64,000 bases of DNA from Gammaproteobacteria bacterium. GTDB taxonomy: Bacteria > Pseudomonadota > Gammaproteobacteria > UBA4575. The position numbers were made by a program, and so were the translations under genes. Shown here in pieces: positions 17,487 through 26,731 of this stretch (its first letter is position 1; every line of letters begins with the position of its first letter). The notes under the pieces are model-generated. The model was not told where the DNA came from and made no database searches. It saw only the letters and a program-made list of their open reading frames with translations. The stretch spans positions 496,001 to 560,000 of the forward strand of contig JAWPMW010000001.1 in assembly GCA_033344735.1 (NCBI GenBank), in the 5' to 3' direction.

Positions 17487-17936
17487 TTAGGTTACGGTCC
17501 AGTTATCGTTACGACGCTTCCAGCCTTCATTGAAGTGTTCTGGATAACCATCTTCCGCGTCTAACTCGTCTAAGCGCATTAAGAAAATGTCGTGTTGAGG
17601 GTCTTGCTCATTGTCGTAAACTTTGTCATTAACAAATTCTGGTGGTACACCACGTACACCAGCTAGGCGCGCAATTCGCCATTCTTTTTCTACTTTTGTA
17701 CAAACGACTACAAGCTTTCCTCCAAAGTTTCCTGGCATTGCTGTGCGCATGCGGATTAAAACTTTATTGAGTAAAGGATCTTCTTGAAAACCGCCACTAA
17801 CGACAGTGGTATCTCCCTGAGTTTCACACTTCATGATGGTGCAACCTGGTACACCTTTCATTGACTCGATACATTCCTTGTGTGTCGCGATAAGTCTTTC
17901 TCGCTCAGGAGTTCCTTTTTTAGGTATAGAAATCAT
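17487..17936 (-). CDS. dmfA1: N,N-dimethylformamidase-type small subunit
   Basis: A 149-residue protein upstream of the large subunit. The C-terminal half (EWRIARLAGVRGVPPEFVNDKVYDNEQDPQHDIFLMRLDEL) aligns by eye with the DMFase small subunit pattern (ERE-x-RIAEIREFG, then a HAVFLKRIED-like helix), supporting a heteromeric enzyme. The start at MISIPKKGT is chosen because GGAGG lies 8 nt upstream; a longer in-frame extension would run through a palindrome and lacks a ribosome site. Its N-terminus differs from the small subunits I know, so the identification rests on the C-terminal half and gene order. Confidence 0.8.
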   Translation of the reverse strand: MISIPKKGTPERERLIATHKECIESMKGVPGCTIMKCETQGDTTVVSGGFQEDPLLNKVLIRMRTAMPGNFGGKLVVVCTKVEKEWRIARLAGVRGVPPEFVNDKVYDNEQDPQHDIFLMRLDELDAEDGYPEHFNEGWKRRNDNWTVT

Positions 17937-18341
17937 GTTACTGCCTCCAAAATTGTTGAATGATTCAACGCCGATTATGTTGTGACATGTCTGTAAATAT
18001 AGGGTCCATTTGCAGTGATATTTGACGTCAATATGATAGACCTTTAGCACTAAGAACTGGCCAGTAGGCTACTGTCTTATGGCATAAGTGAATCATATAT
18101 TCGCGTATGGGTCAACAAACTAGGTATCAACAAACCAGCTACTATAAAAATGGAAATCTTTTAATCGAATTTTAAGCGGAAGAGTTCTTAAAGTACTGTA
18201 TAGATAGGAATATACGTTTGAAAAATAAACGCTTAATGAATTAAAATTATTATCTATATCAATCAGATAACAATGTCACTTAAAAATAAGTTTTAAAAAA
18301 TTCTATAAGTTAAAATTATTAACTAAGTAATACTTAATGAA
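17937..18341 (-). promoter_or_regulatory. Leader/promoter region of the dmf genes with two palindromes
   Basis: About 400 bp between urtE and dmfA1, with no gene. Two operator-like palindromes stand close to the dmfA1 start: GTTGAATGATTCAAC at 17955-17969 and TTGACGTCAA at 18022-18031 (inside a longer ATATT...AATAT context). The rest is AT-rich. It probably holds a promoter that lets dmf be expressed separately from the transporter. No terminator for urtE was recognised. Confidence 0.5.
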
Positions 18342-19037
18342 TTATATGGTCAGATGCTGATTGATGAGTTCGTCCGTTAGTTCTTCAATTGGCCCCTGAG
18401 CTACTGCTCGACCAATATCCATAATAATAAAGACGTCAGCGAGTTTTTTTGCAATTTTTATATGCTGCTCTGTCAATATTAATGTCATGCCCATTTCTTT
18501 ATTTAAATGATGCAATGTATTTTGAATTTCTTCGACAATATTAGGTTGAATACCTTCAGTAGGTTCATCAAGTAATAATATTCCGGGATCTGTTGCTAGA
18601 GCTCTTGCAATGGCAAGTTGCTGTTGCTGACCACCTGACAGTAGACCTGCACGTTTATCTAGATTTTCCGCAAGGTAAGGGAAAAGCTTCAAACAGGAAC
18701 TTGGTAGAGTATTATTATTATCATCTCGCGCGAATGTCCCCAAAACAATATTTTCTCGTACGCTAAATTTACCAAGTATTCTTCGGCCTTGTGGTACATA
18801 GCCCAATCCAGCATTCGCTCTTAAATGCGTTTGTTTTTTTGCGTAATCAGTCCCGTTTATTAATAGTTCTCCATCCATGCTGGTAGTTAAACCCATGATG
18901 GTGCGTAGCAATGTAGTTTTACCTACTCCATTACGACCTAATACACATAAGCATTGGCCCTTTTTCAAAGAAAAATTAATGCCCTGTATGATTGGGGTCT
19001 TGCCATAATATGAGTTTACATTCGCAAGTTCTAACAT
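18342..19037 (-). CDS. urtE: Urea/short-chain amide ABC transporter ATP-binding protein UrtE-like
   Basis: ATPase of the branched-chain-amino-acid/urea class (LivF-type) powering uptake of a small amide or urea. From MLELANVNSYYG the protein has 231 residues: Walker A GRNGVGKTT, Q-loop YVPQGR, signature LSGGQQQQ, Walker B ILLLDEPTEGIQP and H-loop LTEQHI. EGIQPNIV after Walker B is typical of UrtE. The ATG lies one base after the urtD stop, which favours this start over the longer frame. Confidence 0.93.
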   Translation of the reverse strand: MLELANVNSYYGKTPIIQGINFSLKKGQCLCVLGRNGVGKTTLLRTIMGLTTSMDGELLINGTDYAKKQTHLRANAGLGYVPQGRRILGKFSVRENIVLGTFARDDNNNTLPSSCLKLFPYLAENLDKRAGLLSGGQQQQLAIARALATDPGILLLDEPTEGIQPNIVEEIQNTLHHLNKEMGMTLILTEQHIKIAKKLADVFIIMDIGRAVAQGPIEELTDELINQHLTI

Positions 19038-19038
19038 A

Positions 19039-19782
19039 TTAGTGTATGCCTTCTGTTCCAAGATAAACTTCTTTGACTTTCTCGTGTTGCTCGATTTCAG
19101 TCACTGTGCCTTCCGCGAGCATTTTTCCTTGGTGCATTACCGAGATTCTATCTGCAATGCTTCGAACAAATTTCATGTCATGTTCAACGACAACTAAAGT
19201 GTGTTCGCCCTTTAATTCTTTGAATATTTTTGAGGTTTTTTCAGTTTCTTGTTCAGTCATACCCGCAGTAGGCTCATCCATAAGAAGTAAACGAGGCTTT
19301 TGCATTAGCACCATACCAATTTCCAACCACTGTGTTTCTCCGTGAGAAAGAAAACCTGCTGGAATATCAAGGCGGTCACCTAAATCAGCTAATTCAATGA
19401 TATCGTTAAAATGTTTCCTTCCCCGATTTTTTTGGAATGGATTCATGTTCTGAAATGGTCCACGTTTATCAGTTAGAGCGACTTCAAAATTTTCACGCAC
19501 AGTTAAATCTTTAAATACTGCAGGCACCTGAAATTTTCTTCCTATGCCATGAATACATATTTCTCTTTCCATCAATTTTGTGATTCTTTTTCCATCAAAG
19601 TAAACTTCACCTGAGGAAAGTTTTTGCCGGCCTGTGATTAAGTCAATCGAAGTTGTTTTGCCGGCGCCATTTGGGCCAATTAAACAACGCAATTCACCTT
19701 GGTCTACACTGAAGTTAAATCCATCAATAACTTTAAAGTCATTATAAGCTTTAGTAACTTCCTTTAATTCTAGTATAGGCAT
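19039..19782 (-). CDS. urtD: Urea/short-chain amide ABC transporter ATP-binding protein UrtD-like
   Basis: LivG-type ATPase partner of UrtE, 247 residues. Walker A GPNGAGKTTSIDLITG, the IGRKFQVPAVFKDLTVRENFEVAL segment (FQ-P-VF is a UrtD hallmark), signature LSHGETQWLEIGMVL, Walker B RLLLMDEPTAGMTEQE and H-loop VVEHDMKFV. The variant signature SHGE rather than SGGQ is usual for UrtD. It directly follows urtC. Confidence 0.93.
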   Translation of the reverse strand: MPILELKEVTKAYNDFKVIDGFNFSVDQGELRCLIGPNGAGKTTSIDLITGRQKLSSGEVYFDGKRITKLMEREICIHGIGRKFQVPAVFKDLTVRENFEVALTDKRGPFQNMNPFQKNRGRKHFNDIIELADLGDRLDIPAGFLSHGETQWLEIGMVLMQKPRLLLMDEPTAGMTEQETEKTSKIFKELKGEHTLVVVEHDMKFVRSIADRISVMHQGKMLAEGTVTEIEQHEKVKEVYLGTEGIH

Positions 19783-19784
19783 TG

Positions 19785-20861
19785 TTATGTTGTTCCTGTT
19801 CCATTAGTTGCACGAGAAAATTTCCCAATTATTAATTCAAACAGCCCAGTCAGGCCTTTGGGTAAGAATAAAACAACAATCAGGAAGACAATTCCAAGTA
19901 TGATTGTCCAATAAGTCTGAAATTCATCGCCAGCATAACTTTGTCCAAGGTTAATTAAGAATGCGCCAATTATTGCACCGAGGAGTGAAGTGCGACCACC
20001 TACAGCAGCCCAAATTACCATTGAAATACTTAAAACAATTTCCATAGAAGTAGGAGACACGTATTGAGTAATCATTACCCAGAGTATTCCTGCACATGCT
20101 GCAATAAACCCAGAAATAGTAAATAGCACTGTTTGGTAATAGGCAACGCTATAACCTAGAAAACGTGCGCGCTCTGGATCATCTCTCATCGACTGTACGA
20201 TTAGGCCAAATTTTGTATGCAGAATAAATTTAGATGCCAGTGTAATCACAACTAAAAATCCCACACAGATCCAATACGCCGTAGTACTGTATGGGTCTAT
20301 TGAAGTTCCGAAAATTTCAAAGTAATTGGGCGGTGAAATTCCATTGAAACCAGCGGTAAAAGGCTGCATGTCGTATACAACAGCGTACCAGGCGGCAAGC
20401 ATAGCTAATGTCATTATTGCTACAAAGACACCTGCAACACGAGCTTGAAACATCATGTATCCGAAAAATAAAAATAATAATGTGGGTATTCCTACAGCTA
20501 GTGCTAAACCAATCGGTGTTGACCAGAACGGTTCCCAAATTGTTGGTAATGTTTCTAATTCGTTGGTTAGCATAAATGTCGGTATTGGATCACTCTCGGG
20601 ATCCTGAAACTGCATTTGCATTGTTGCTGCCATTCCATAGGCACCCATTCCAAATGCAATGCCTTGACCTAAGCTTAGTATTCCTCCGTAACCCCACACT
20701 AAGGAGACAGATACTGCAGTGAGCGCCAGAATGATATATCTAGCAAATTGATTTAATGTAAAAGGGTTATCGGCGAAAAAAGGAAGCAAAGCCAGTGCAG
20801 CAAATATTGCAATATAAACTGCCCACTGTGCCTTGCGATTGTGATACAAATTTCCAGTCAT
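19785..20861 (-). CDS. urtC: Urea/short-chain amide ABC transporter permease UrtC-like
   Basis: LivM-type inner-membrane permease, 358 residues with about nine or ten hydrophobic helices. Family features: LTAVSVSLVWGYGGILSLGQGIAFGMGAYGMAA (about 45-77), MTLAMLAAWYAVVYDMQPFTAGFNGI, the cytoplasmic EAA-like loop with SMRDDPERARFLGYSV, and GGRTSLLGAIIGAFLINLGQSYAGDEF. A stretch between helices (about 85-105) mentions LETLPTIWEPFW, typical of UrtC. Order A-B-C-D-E matches urea transporters. Confidence 0.92.
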   Translation of the reverse strand: MTGNLYHNRKAQWAVYIAIFAALALLPFFADNPFTLNQFARYIILALTAVSVSLVWGYGGILSLGQGIAFGMGAYGMAATMQMQFQDPESDPIPTFMLTNELETLPTIWEPFWSTPIGLALAVGIPTLLFLFFGYMMFQARVAGVFVAIMTLAMLAAWYAVVYDMQPFTAGFNGISPPNYFEIFGTSIDPYSTTAYWICVGFLVVITLASKFILHTKFGLIVQSMRDDPERARFLGYSVAYYQTVLFTISGFIAACAGILWVMITQYVSPTSMEIVLSISMVIWAAVGGRTSLLGAIIGAFLINLGQSYAGDEFQTYWTIILGIVFLIVVLFLPKGLTGLFELIIGKFSRATNGTGTT

Positions 20862-20896
20862 TTGTTTCTCTCTCCGTCGAGTTATTAGTTTTATGA

Positions 20897-21799
20897 TTAA
20901 CGTCTCGTGGTGCCATCAGTGATGAGGCCTTGAGGTCGAAACCTAAGAAACACGACTACTAACGTGAATAGTATAAAGCGAGCAAATGTTTCATTAGTGA
21001 AGTAAGAGAAGATCGAGCTTAATTCTCCAAGAATACCGGCACTAAACATACTACCCACTAAGCCAATTCCGCCTACAACTACAACCAAAAAGGCTTCGAC
21101 GATATAACCGCTTCCCATATCTGGAAATAATGTTTTTAAGGCGCCAAATAATGCGCCTGCCACTCCGGCTAATCCTGCGCCATATGCAAAGGTAATACTG
21201 TAAATTTTATTTGCATCGATCCCAAAAGATGCTGCCATTTCTTTATCTTGCATAACAGCACGAACACGAATACCCATGGTTGTTTTATACATAAGGAACC
21301 ATGTGGCGGCGCCAATTACTATGGCGAATATAATAATAAATAATCGCACTCCGGAAAGGTGTATAAAGTTTGCTTCAATCTGGAAGTCCAGCCAACTTGG
21401 AACGCCAACGTATTTAGGCTCTCCACCAAAAATAATACGTATGCCTTGTATAAGAATTAGTGAGAGACCCCAGGTCGCTAATAATGTATCTAACGGCCTT
21501 TGATATAAGGTTCGAATAATTCCTCTTTCTATGACAAGGCCAATGACTGCTAGCGCTATAAAAGCGATGGGTAGGCAGATTAAAAATGGTACTCCAAGAA
21601 ATGTTTGAAATACATAAGTGGTGTATGCACCAAGCATGATGAATTCACCATGGGCCATATTAATAACGCCCATTGTTCCATATATAATTGTTAGCCCTAG
21701 AGCTGCAATGAAAAATATACTAGCGAGGCTGATCCCTATGAATAAGGAATTTAGGAAAGGGAATAATGAAAACGGAGTCCAAAAGTCATGTATGCTCAT
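20897..21799 (-). CDS. urtB: Urea/short-chain amide ABC transporter permease UrtB-like
   Basis: LivH-type inner-membrane permease, 300 residues, about eight helices. Conserved parts: GLTIIYGTMGVINMAHGEFIMLGAYTTY (about 32-59), RTLYQRPLDTLLATWGLSLILIQ, RAVMQDKEMAASFGIDANKIYSITFAYGAGLAGVAGALFG (the EAA-type loop) and VEAFLVVVVGGIGLVGSMFSAGILGELSS. It is preceded by a hairpin after the binding-protein gene and followed by urtC after 35 bp. Confidence 0.93.
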   Translation of the reverse strand: MSIHDFWTPFSLFPFLNSLFIGISLASIFFIAALGLTIIYGTMGVINMAHGEFIMLGAYTTYVFQTFLGVPFLICLPIAFIALAVIGLVIERGIIRTLYQRPLDTLLATWGLSLILIQGIRIIFGGEPKYVGVPSWLDFQIEANFIHLSGVRLFIIIFAIVIGAATWFLMYKTTMGIRVRAVMQDKEMAASFGIDANKIYSITFAYGAGLAGVAGALFGALKTLFPDMGSGYIVEAFLVVVVGGIGLVGSMFSAGILGELSSIFSYFTNETFARFILFTLVVVFLRFRPQGLITDGTTRR

Positions 21800-21948
21800 T
21801 CGCTAAATTCTCCTTGTAGAATTCTGTGGTAGCAATTCCTATAGCATTTGTTTTTTATCAGTGAGAGCTTAAGCCTAAAGCATAAAATCCTGAGGCTATA
21901 TTATTAAGTTTCTTAATTCGTCTTGCGTATTTTGTAAATGTTTATTAA

Positions 21949-21980
21949 TTAGCGTGAGTAGTGAGTACTACTCACGCTAA
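21949..21980 (-). terminator. 14-bp perfect hairpin between urtA-like and urtB-like genes
   Basis: TTAGCGTGAGTAGT and its exact complement around GAGT. It sits 10 bp after the binding-protein stop codon with no strong T-run. Hairpins at this position commonly protect the binding-protein mRNA and lower permease expression, so I read it as a stabiliser or partial terminator. Confidence 0.7.
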
Positions 21981-21990
21981 CAACTACTAG

Positions 21991-23322
21991 TTAAAGAACA
22001 TCTGTCTTAATTTTACCATCTGGAGTATGTAGGCCATCTGCCTTGCAAACGCCTCTTTCTGGATAAATAGACATTGGGTCAGGTGCGACATGCTCGTCAG
22101 CAGCTTTAACAATCTTGAACTGACCGTCACTTCCACACTGACCAATTTTTGGTTTGAGCCAGCAATTAAAGTTATCTGGGTCAATCCAAACTTTACCTTC
22201 AGGTGAAACATCGTCTTCAACAGCAATTCCTCCAGATACATCTCGAATCATACGTGGAGTGATATCTTCAATATTGCCTGTCTGTGCCAATGCTTTCTCT
22301 AAACCGTACTTCCATACATATAGTGAAAGGTAAGTTTCTTCCATGTTGTAGTGTGTTACACCACCACCACCATATTTGCTGGATAGATAGCCATCAACAA
22401 ATTTGTGATTAGTTGGGTTGTCGAGAGTTTGGAAATATGGTGCTGATAAGAAGTGGCCTGCACCAGCTTCGGCACCCATTGCCCGAATCTCGATTTCGCC
22501 AGTAGTTAGTGCTGCAATTGGCAATTTATCTGATTTGAATCCTTCTTGTAAAAATTGCTTATGCATTGCGATATCAGAATCACCTACCACGGTAGAGAAT
22601 ATGAAATCAGGCTTAGCTTGACGTACTTTATTGAAAATAGGTGTAAATTCAGATCCACCCAATGGAACGTAATCTTCACCTACAATTTCACCGCCAACGT
22701 TCTCTAACCAAACTTTTGCATTTTTATTAGACTCTTTCGGCCAAATGTAATTAGAACCAATTAAGTAACATTTAGGACCAAACTCTTTCGCCATGAATGG
22801 AATTAGATCAAATGAGTGTTGGTTGGCTAGAGGTCCAGTATTAATAATATTTTGTGTGCACTCACGGCCTTCATAACATGTTGGGTAGTAGAACAAATGA
22901 TCTCGTGCCATAACTATTGGAGCTACTGCACGACGGCTTGCTGATGTGTAACCACCAAACGTTGCAATTACTCTATCCTTTAAGATTAGCTGGCTGATTT
23001 TCTCTGAATAGACTTTGATATCAGATTTAGCATCAATCACCACTGGCTCTATCATTCTGCCAGCTACACCGCCTGCAGCATTGATTTCATCAATTGCATA
23101 TAAAGCAACTTGAGTAGAATCATTTTCGATTACTGCCAGATTTCCTGTTTGAGACCAGAGTAATCCAACTTTAATTGTTTTATCTTTTTTCTTGATCCAT
23201 GGTGCTGCTGCTGATGCATTCTTTATGTATATCGATGGGAAACCTAATGCAGCTGCTGATGCGGCGACAGCAGATCCCTTTAAAATTTTTCTTCGCTTGT
23301 TACTAATTGGTTTGTCTTTCAT
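21991..23322 (-). CDS. urtA: Periplasmic amide/urea-binding protein of the ABC transporter (UrtA/FmdD/AmiC family)
   Basis: Substrate-binding protein delivering urea or a short-chain amide to the permease. It has 443 residues with a Tat-like signal (NKRRKILKGSAVAASAAALGFPS, about 7-30), so it is probably folded before export. Family motifs: KVGLLWSQTGNLAVIE, GGVAGRMIEPVVIDAKSD, FGGYTSASRRAVAP, YYPTCYEGRECTQNI, GSNYIWPKESN, FSTVVGDSD and THYNMEETYLS. It is about as similar to the neighbouring protein at 26732-28039 as recent paralogues are. A GGAG ribosome site precedes the ATG. Formamide/acetamide versus urea specificity cannot be decided by eye. Confidence 0.9.
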   Translation of the reverse strand: MKDKPISNKRRKILKGSAVAASAAALGFPSIYIKNASAAAPWIKKKDKTIKVGLLWSQTGNLAVIENDSTQVALYAIDEINAAGGVAGRMIEPVVIDAKSDIKVYSEKISQLILKDRVIATFGGYTSASRRAVAPIVMARDHLFYYPTCYEGRECTQNIINTGPLANQHSFDLIPFMAKEFGPKCYLIGSNYIWPKESNKNAKVWLENVGGEIVGEDYVPLGGSEFTPIFNKVRQAKPDFIFSTVVGDSDIAMHKQFLQEGFKSDKLPIAALTTGEIEIRAMGAEAGAGHFLSAPYFQTLDNPTNHKFVDGYLSSKYGGGGVTHYNMEETYLSLYVWKYGLEKALAQTGNIEDITPRMIRDVSGGIAVEDDVSPEGKVWIDPDNFNCWLKPKIGQCGSDGQFKIVKAADEHVAPDPMSIYPERGVCKADGLHTPDGKIKTDVL

Positions 23323-23929
23323 GGATGGAATCTCCTAAGTTATGATTGACTTATTTAGTGGCAATCCAAGACGCACACGTATTTGGAATTCTGCTGATGT
23401 TTGTTTTTACTGTCTCAAAATTGCTTTTTCTTGTTTTAGAAAGATGGTTCAACTACACATAGACTAAAGTATATAGACTAATGGTTGTATTGAATCATAT
23501 GAAATAATCATCGTCAACATATACTCACTAAAGTACAGGTATAAAATTAATGACATTTATTTTCGATGAATATCGATTGATGATTATCTAGATTATGAAA
23601 ATTTTTGAAATGTATATCTTAAAATTAATCGATAAAATGTACATTAAATTCAATTGGTTAAGATATTTATTTAATGCTGTTAATATTATGCAGTGAGATT
23701 GTATTTGTCAGATATATAAAAAATTTACTGATTGAAATGATAATGTAATTGATCAATCAAAATCGGCTAATTGATATTGGGTTATTTACTAATTGTCAGC
23801 AGTGATATATCTCTCTATCCTTAATGTTTGGGTAGTAGCATTTGCCTGGCTTGATTTATAACTTTTAGCTAAAGTTCAATGCCAACATCTATCTTGATAT
23901 AACATCATTAGGACAATATTAATAAGTTC
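23323..23929. promoter_or_regulatory. Divergent control region between urtA-like gene and narL-type regulator
   Basis: About 600 bp, AT-rich, without a gene. It must hold promoters for both the transporter operon (minus) and the response regulator (plus). Short symmetric candidates include ATTGATCAAT at 23748-23757, and several TTGAT/ATCAA half-sites lie around 23565-23600 and 23735-23770. No specific binding site is proven. Confidence 0.45.
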
Positions 23930-24598
23930 ATGGTTGCTGAAAATTCTGTATTTAGAATAATGGTTGCGGATGACCATGCCTTAGTCAGAGGAGGGCTGGT
24001 TCAATTAGTAAAACTAGTTGAAGAAAGTGTTGAAATTATTGAATCAACTGATTTCAATCAAACTTTAGAATATCTTGCTAATGATCAAGAGATAGATCTT
24101 TTATTGTTAGATCTAATGATGCCTGGTATGTCAGGAATGGATAGTATTAAGCAAATATGCGAAGAACATCCTGATGTTCCGTTAATTGTTGTCTCCGTGC
24201 GTGAAAATATTGCTTCTATACGTAATGCGCTTGCCGCTGGAGCTGTTGGCTACATTCCTAAAACATCATCACCAGATGTGATGATGAGCGCTATAAAGTT
24301 GGTTCTGTCTGGTGGAGTCTATGTCCCGCCACATGTGCTTGGTTTGACGTCTGCTACTGAAGATACTCTAAAAGATCAGGTGATTGATGAAGGGATTGAC
24401 AACAGTAGAGGATATTCCATGCTGACTAAAAGACAACAAGAAGTGCTAGATCTGATGGCGCTTGGTAAGTCAAATAAAGAAATTGCAGATGAATTGGGGT
24501 TAACGACAGGTACTGTAAAAATGCATTCATCAAGAATTTTTAAAACGTTAAATGTCCAAAATAGAACTGAAGCTGTTGCTAGGTTTGCAAAATCTTAA
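23930..24598 (+). CDS. NarL/FixJ-family response regulator
   Basis: A 222-residue two-component transcription factor. The N-terminal receiver has the acidic pair (ADDH, residues 13-16), phospho-acceptor Asp61 (LLLLDLMMPG), the Ser/Thr at VVSV and Lys111 (YIPKT). The C-terminal LuxR helix-turn-helix begins LTKRQQEVLDLMALGKSNKEIADELGLTTGTVKMHSSRIFKTL (about 166-208). It is transcribed toward the hybrid kinase gene on the opposite strand and away from urtA, and is the obvious output partner of that kinase. Confidence 0.94.
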   Translation: MVAENSVFRIMVADDHALVRGGLVQLVKLVEESVEIIESTDFNQTLEYLANDQEIDLLLLDLMMPGMSGMDSIKQICEEHPDVPLIVVSVRENIASIRNALAAGAVGYIPKTSSPDVMMSAIKLVLSGGVYVPPHVLGLTSATEDTLKDQVIDEGIDNSRGYSMLTKRQQEVLDLMALGKSNKEIADELGLTTGTVKMHSSRIFKTLNVQNRTEAVARFAKS

Positions 24599-24654
24599 AC
24601 AAGTTTAATGCGATAGTTTTACTGTGCGTTGCTACGCCATAATTTGATTTTCCT

Positions 24655-26706
24655 CTAAGCAAGTTTTTTATTTTTTTCTGAAATAACTAGTAAGTGTGAA
24701 ATTAGAGCTCTTAGTTTTGCAGGATGCACTGGCTTAGACAAAACGCGAAATCCGTAGTCTGTAATCTTTCGAATCTTACCGGTGTCTGCTTCACCTGTAA
24801 TAATAAATGCGGGAATAGGGTAGCCAACAATTTTGCGCAAAGATTCAATTGTTTCAACTCCATTCTTTTCACCTGGCAGGCTGTAATCAGCAAGAATAAT
24901 GTCTGGTAACCTTGTTTTGTCTGAAATTACTTGTCTTGCTTCAAAAAAGGAATTTGCACAATTAACATCACAATGCCAAGAAGTAAGAAGGTTTTGTGTT
25001 GCATCTAATACAGTTGGGTCATCTTCAATTAAAAGAATAGAAATATTTTTTAAGTTAAATAAACCACCATCAATTTTTTCCTCAGTTGATACTGTTTTTG
25101 GCTTTTTAGTTAAAGTGGTAACTACAGCAAAACGTGATCCATGTTTCAATTCTGATGAATGCTCTATTGTGTGATTTAAGCAGCTAGAAAGCCTTCTGAC
25201 AATCGCAAGTCCTAATCCTAAACCTTTTCCTCGATCTCTTTCTTTATTATCTAATTGATGAAAATCATCAAAAATAGCTTCGCTTTGATGTTTGGGTATA
25301 CCTGGGCCTGTGTCTAATACTTCTATGGATAGCGTACTTTCTCTACGTCTACAACCAAGTAATACACGTCCTGTTTCAGTGTAGCGAATTGCATTAGCAA
25401 CAAAATTTCCAATAATTTGTTCAAGCAAAATAGGGTCGCTTCGTACATATGCGCTTGAAGGGACTATATGCAATGAAAGTCCTTTTCGATAAGACATTGG
25501 TCGAAAATTGCGTGCAATTCTGTTTAATATTTCTTGTATCGCAAAATCTTCTATTTGTGGTTTTACTGCGCCTGCTTCTAATTGCGAAACATCAAGTATG
25601 GAATTAAGTAAGCGACCTGTAGATACTGATACAGCATCAATATCTGAAACAATTTTCAGCATTTCTTTGTCTTTGATTTTTTGTTGCAATGCCGTAATGT
25701 ACATTTGCATCGCATGCAATGGTTGGCGTAAGTCATGACTTGCTGCAGCAAGAAACTGGGACTTGGCACGATTAGCTCGTTCAGCATCTTCTTTTGCTTG
25801 ACGCAGGTCTTTATCTTGTGCGCTTAAATCATGCTTTAAATTATTAAAGCTCCGGCTCACAATTCCTAATTCATCACCACGTGACATAAGCTGCTTTTCT
25901 ATTGGTGAATCTTCAATATCATGTAGAGCACTGACTGAATTAATTGTATCGGATAATGAATGTAATGGATTTGAAATATTTTTCTTTACCACATAGTAGA
26001 AAATAGTAATTACGATGCAAAAAGTTATTATAGAGGCTAGTATCGTGAATGCAGTGGCCGTATTTTCAACACGTACAGCGTATTTTACAGAGGCATCATT
26101 GAGTGAATCTAATACGGTGACTAATGCGTCCAGTTCTTTTGTTAATGTATTTTCGCTGGCTCTGACATCTGAAATCATTTCCATGCCCATAAGAAAAGAA
26201 CCATCCTCAACATGCCGAAAAACTTTGCCAGCACGGATGCTGTTAATTCGATTAGCTTGCCTTACGCTTGATAATTGGCGTAGTAAATCTTGTCGGTAAT
26301 CACTGATTAGATTAGCTTTTAAGTTCTTATTGTTAGTAGCTTTTGTGATTAAACTGAATGAGCTATCAATTTCAGCATCTATATTGCTGTTATTTTCTTG
26401 ATACTTCCCACGTGCAGCAATGTATTGTTCTTTTGCTTCTTTGTCATAGACCACGCGATCACCGACAAAAATGATATCTTTTAAATTTAATCTGCCTTCT
26501 TGAATTTGAAGGCGAACAGTCTCTGATGATGTAAATAAAGGTAAATATAGGTCAGACATCTGTTTTACAACATTGCCTACTGAGCTGATCTGCGAGATAG
26601 CAATAGTAGTTACTAAGGAATACGAGAATATCTCGAGAAATAATACAACTAGGACTTTTTGTCCTACTGACATATCATTTATAATTCTTTTAAACTTATA
26701 TCTCAT
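24655..26706 (-). CDS. Hybrid sensor histidine kinase with periplasmic helical sensor
   Basis: A 683-residue inner-membrane kinase. Order: transmembrane helix (about 18-40), periplasmic helical-bundle-type region (about 41-215), second helix (about 218-240), HAMP (about 241-295), coiled coil, HisKA with the phospho-acceptor His324 in AASHDLRQPLHAMQMY, HATPase_c (N box IGNFVANAIRYTETG; G boxes DTGPGIP and GKGLGLGLAIV), and a C-terminal receiver (from about 560: ILLIEDDP, acceptor Asp in ILADYSLPG). The gene begins 25 bp after a periplasmic binding protein gene, which suggests that protein presents the ligand, as TorT does for TorS. There is no HPt domain. Confidence 0.93.
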   Translation of the reverse strand: MRYKFKRIINDMSVGQKVLVVLFLEIFSYSLVTTIAISQISSVGNVVKQMSDLYLPLFTSSETVRLQIQEGRLNLKDIIFVGDRVVYDKEAKEQYIAARGKYQENNSNIDAEIDSSFSLITKATNNKNLKANLISDYRQDLLRQLSSVRQANRINSIRAGKVFRHVEDGSFLMGMEMISDVRASENTLTKELDALVTVLDSLNDASVKYAVRVENTATAFTILASIITFCIVITIFYYVVKKNISNPLHSLSDTINSVSALHDIEDSPIEKQLMSRGDELGIVSRSFNNLKHDLSAQDKDLRQAKEDAERANRAKSQFLAAASHDLRQPLHAMQMYITALQQKIKDKEMLKIVSDIDAVSVSTGRLLNSILDVSQLEAGAVKPQIEDFAIQEILNRIARNFRPMSYRKGLSLHIVPSSAYVRSDPILLEQIIGNFVANAIRYTETGRVLLGCRRRESTLSIEVLDTGPGIPKHQSEAIFDDFHQLDNKERDRGKGLGLGLAIVRRLSSCLNHTIEHSSELKHGSRFAVVTTLTKKPKTVSTEEKIDGGLFNLKNISILLIEDDPTVLDATQNLLTSWHCDVNCANSFFEARQVISDKTRLPDIILADYSLPGEKNGVETIESLRKIVGYPIPAFIITGEADTGKIRKITDYGFRVLSKPVHPAKLRALISHLLVISEKNKKLA

Positions 26707-26731
26707 AACTTATTTAGTACTTAAATTTCAT

